The position numbers and the translations under genes are program-made. Shown here piece after piece: positions 62,667-64,000 of a DNA stretch of 64,000 bases; position 1 is the stretch's first letter, and each line of letters begins with the position of its first letter. This DNA is from an uncultured Paracoccaceae bacterium (GTDB lineage: Bacteria > Pseudomonadota > Alphaproteobacteria > Rhodobacterales > Rhodobacteraceae): positions 744,001 through 808,000 of the forward strand of contig CALSOO010000004.1 of NCBI GenBank assembly GCA_943787985.1, read 5' to 3'. The notes beneath the pieces are model-generated. The model was not told the DNA's origin. It ran no database searches and saw nothing but the letters and a program-made list of their open reading frames with translations.

Positions 62667-63674
62667 GTGATGGCTGCTGCCGCCGCCGCAAATTCTGCCG
62701 ATCCTCACATTCCGGTTCTGTTGCGTCCTTTGCTGGCCGCTGTTGCACCTGTGTCCGGCCGGTGGCTGGATGGCACTTTTGGGGCAGGGGGCTACACAAA
62801 AGGGTTGCTGGACGCTGGCGCCGATCACGTGATTGGCGTGGACCGCGACCCTTTGGCGTTCGAGATAGCCGCCCCTTGGGTTGGCGAGATGTCGGATCGC
62901 ATCACATTGCAACACGGTGTGTTTTCCAAAATGGACAGCTATGCCACCGAACTTGATGGCGTGGTTTTGGACCTTGGCGTCAGTTCCATGCAGCTTGATC
63001 TGTCTGAACGCGGTTTTTCTTTTATGCGCGATGGTCCTTTGGATATGCGCATGTCCCAAGACGGAGAATCCGCGGCGGACATCGTCAATGGCGCGGATGA
63101 AGAGCACATTGCCGCCATTCTGTTTCATTTCGGCGAAGAGCGGGCGAGCCGTCGCATCGCCAAGGCCATCGTGCGCGAGCGCACTCTTGCGCCGATCACC
63201 AATACGTTGCGACTGGCCAAGATCGTGGAGGGGTGTTTGCCCCGCCCCAAGCCCAACCAGTCACACCCCGCCACCCGTTCGTTTCAGGCGCTGCGCATTG
63301 CGGTGAATGATGAATACGGTGAGTTGTTTCGCGGCCTCATGGCCGCTGAACGCGCGCTGAAACCCGGTGGCCAGTTGGCTGTTGTGACGTTTCATTCGGT
63401 CGAGGACCGCATGGTCAAACGCTTCTTCACCGCACGTTCCGGAAAGGGCGGCAACGCCAACCGCTTTGCCCCCGAAGTTGAAAAAGACCCCGCCCAATTC
63501 ACCATCAAGTCGCGCAAGGCGATCGGGCCGGATGAAGACGAATTGAACACCAATCCACGCGCCCGTTCGGCGAAGTTGCGGGTCGCGATCCGCACAGATG
63601 CCCCCAGCGGTGACGTGGATGCCAAAGCGCTTGCCATGCCAAGCCTTCCCAACACCAGCAGAGACCGGTCATGA
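62667..63674 (+). CDS. rsmH: 16S rRNA m4C1402 methyltransferase RsmH (MraW)
   Basis: 335 residues (GTG 62667, or ATG 62670). SAM-binding [19 protein letters not shown] and VDRDPLA, then [46 protein letters not shown] and [16 protein letters not shown]: all RsmH signatures. It methylates C1402 of 16S rRNA. Its TGA overlaps the ftsL ATG. Confidence 0.97.
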   Translation: MMAAAAAANSADPHIPVLLRPLLAAVAPVSGRWLDGTFGAGGYTKGLLDAGADHVIGVDRDPLAFEIAAPWVGEMSDRITLQHGVFSKMDSYATELDGVVLDLGVSSMQLDLSERGFSFMRDGPLDMRMSQDGESAADIVNGADEEHIAAILFHFGEERASRRIAKAIVRERTLAPITNTLRLAKIVEGCLPRPKPNQSHPATRSFQALRIAVNDEYGELFRGLMAAERALKPGGQLAVVTFHSVEDRMVKRFFTARSGKGGNANRFAPEVEKDPAQFTIKSRKAIGPDEDELNTNPRARSAKLRVAIRTDAPSGDVDAKALAMPSLPNTSRDRS

Positions 63675-64000
63675 GAACAATTTTGTATATTTTGACAGTT
63701 TTGGGCGTCGTCGGTTTGGCCTTTTGGGCCTACCGCGAGAATTACGCGACCCAGCAATCGCTGGCCGAAACAGAGCAATTGCGCAAAGACATTCGCGCCA
63801 GCCATGCCCGTTTGGCGGTTCTGCGCGCCGAGTGGGCCTATTTGAACCGTCCGGACCGTCTGCGCGAGCTTGCTGACATCAATTTCGACAATCTTGGTCT
63901 TTTGCCCATCCAGCCCGAGCAATTCGGATTGGTGGATCAAGTGTCCTACCCAGTCGCGGATGTTGAAGTGGCCGAAGACGACGACACACCGTTGAACATC
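63671..64000 (+). CDS. ftsL: Cell-division protein FtsL, 3' end beyond window
   Basis: 110 residues visible. A short cytosolic start, one membrane segment ([20 protein letters not shown]) and a periplasmic coiled coil ([20 protein letters not shown], then [19 protein letters not shown]). The [10 protein letters not shown] block is typical of FtsL in this group. It bridges FtsB and FtsQ in the divisome. The frame is open at the window edge; overlaps rsmH by 4 bases. Confidence 0.92.
   Translation, partial: MRTILYILTVLGVVGLAFWAYRENYATQQSLAETEQLRKDIRASHARLAVLRAEWAYLNRPDRLRELADINFDNLGLLPIQPEQFGLVDQVSYPVADVEVAEDDDTPLNI

Noticed and set aside
1..64000. Phage genes, CRISPR-Cas, toxin-antitoxin or restriction system
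   Set aside because: No gene in the window resembles any of these; the mobile content is limited to IS1380, IS21 and an IS3 fragment.

Overview
The window looks like chromosome of a marine Rhodobacteraceae (Roseobacter-group alphaproteobacterium). The evidence is the gene content and order: a yfgM-bamB-der cluster, yajC-secD-secF followed by a Mth938-like gene and ccmABCDG, a urease cluster ureDAB-orf-CEFG, a DMSP lyase dddP, a DUF1127 gene followed by an array of CCUCC-loop hairpins (the CcsR or 'cuckoo RNA' arrangement known from Rhodobacter sphaeroides), and an mraZ-rsmH-ftsL dcw cluster preceded by a terminator-ended leader like the UpsM small RNA.

Layout. 1-3.1 kb: RND efflux permease (cut by the window edge) and its adaptor. 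3.3-17.0 kb: an accessory island bracketed by two almost identical 669-bp direct repeats, one of them split by a complete IS1380-family element. Between the repeats lie a LysR regulator, a glycine-betaine-type ABC importer (proXVW, with an unusual N-terminal domain on ProW), two ureohydrolase (agmatinase/arginase family) genes, a diaminopropionate ammonia-lyase with a divergent Lrp regulator, and a CAP-domain protein. 17.2-24.8 kb: yfgM-like, bamB, der, a TspO-like membrane protein, a DUF2235 hydrolase, a secreted unknown and serS. 24.9-33.6 kb: pentapeptide-repeat protein, yajC, secD and secF (both broken by single-base insertions), a TSUP exporter, a Mth938-like gene and ccmABCDG. 33.6-40.9 kb: a repeat-containing spacer, a decayed TIM-barrel-like gene, dddP, an Ala/Gly-rich membrane protein, a DUF3445 protein, hisH and a frameshifted hisB. 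40.7-48.0 kb: a nitrogen block with a stand-alone Lrp ligand-binding domain, a class IV aminotransferase, a third ureohydrolase and the complete urease cluster. 48.3-53.7 kb: a small transporter, tRNA-Gly(GCC), MAPEG protein, nitroreductase, the CcsR-like RNA array with its DUF1127 gene, apbC and an MFS exporter. 53.8-61.3 kb: a second plastic zone with a TetR gene, an IS21 element joining a truncated IclR gene to a truncated Hint-domain gene, a TPR/glycosyltransferase locus split by an in-frame TAG, and IS3 and NUDIX remnants. 61.9-64 kb: UpsM-like leader, mraZ, rsmH, ftsL (cut by the edge).

How the genes fit together. Guanidino compounds and urea are a recurring theme: three ureohydrolases (two in the island, one next to urease) would release urea, and urease would convert it to ammonia. 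The island's ureohydrolases and diaminopropionate ammonia-lyase could form one catabolic route fed by the betaine-type importer; this is inference. Several conserved genes (secD, secF, hisB, one ureohydrolase, probably MAPEG) carry only extra single bases that restore the family reading frame when removed. That pattern suggests insertion-type sequence errors rather than real gene loss, although decay cannot be excluded from sequence alone.
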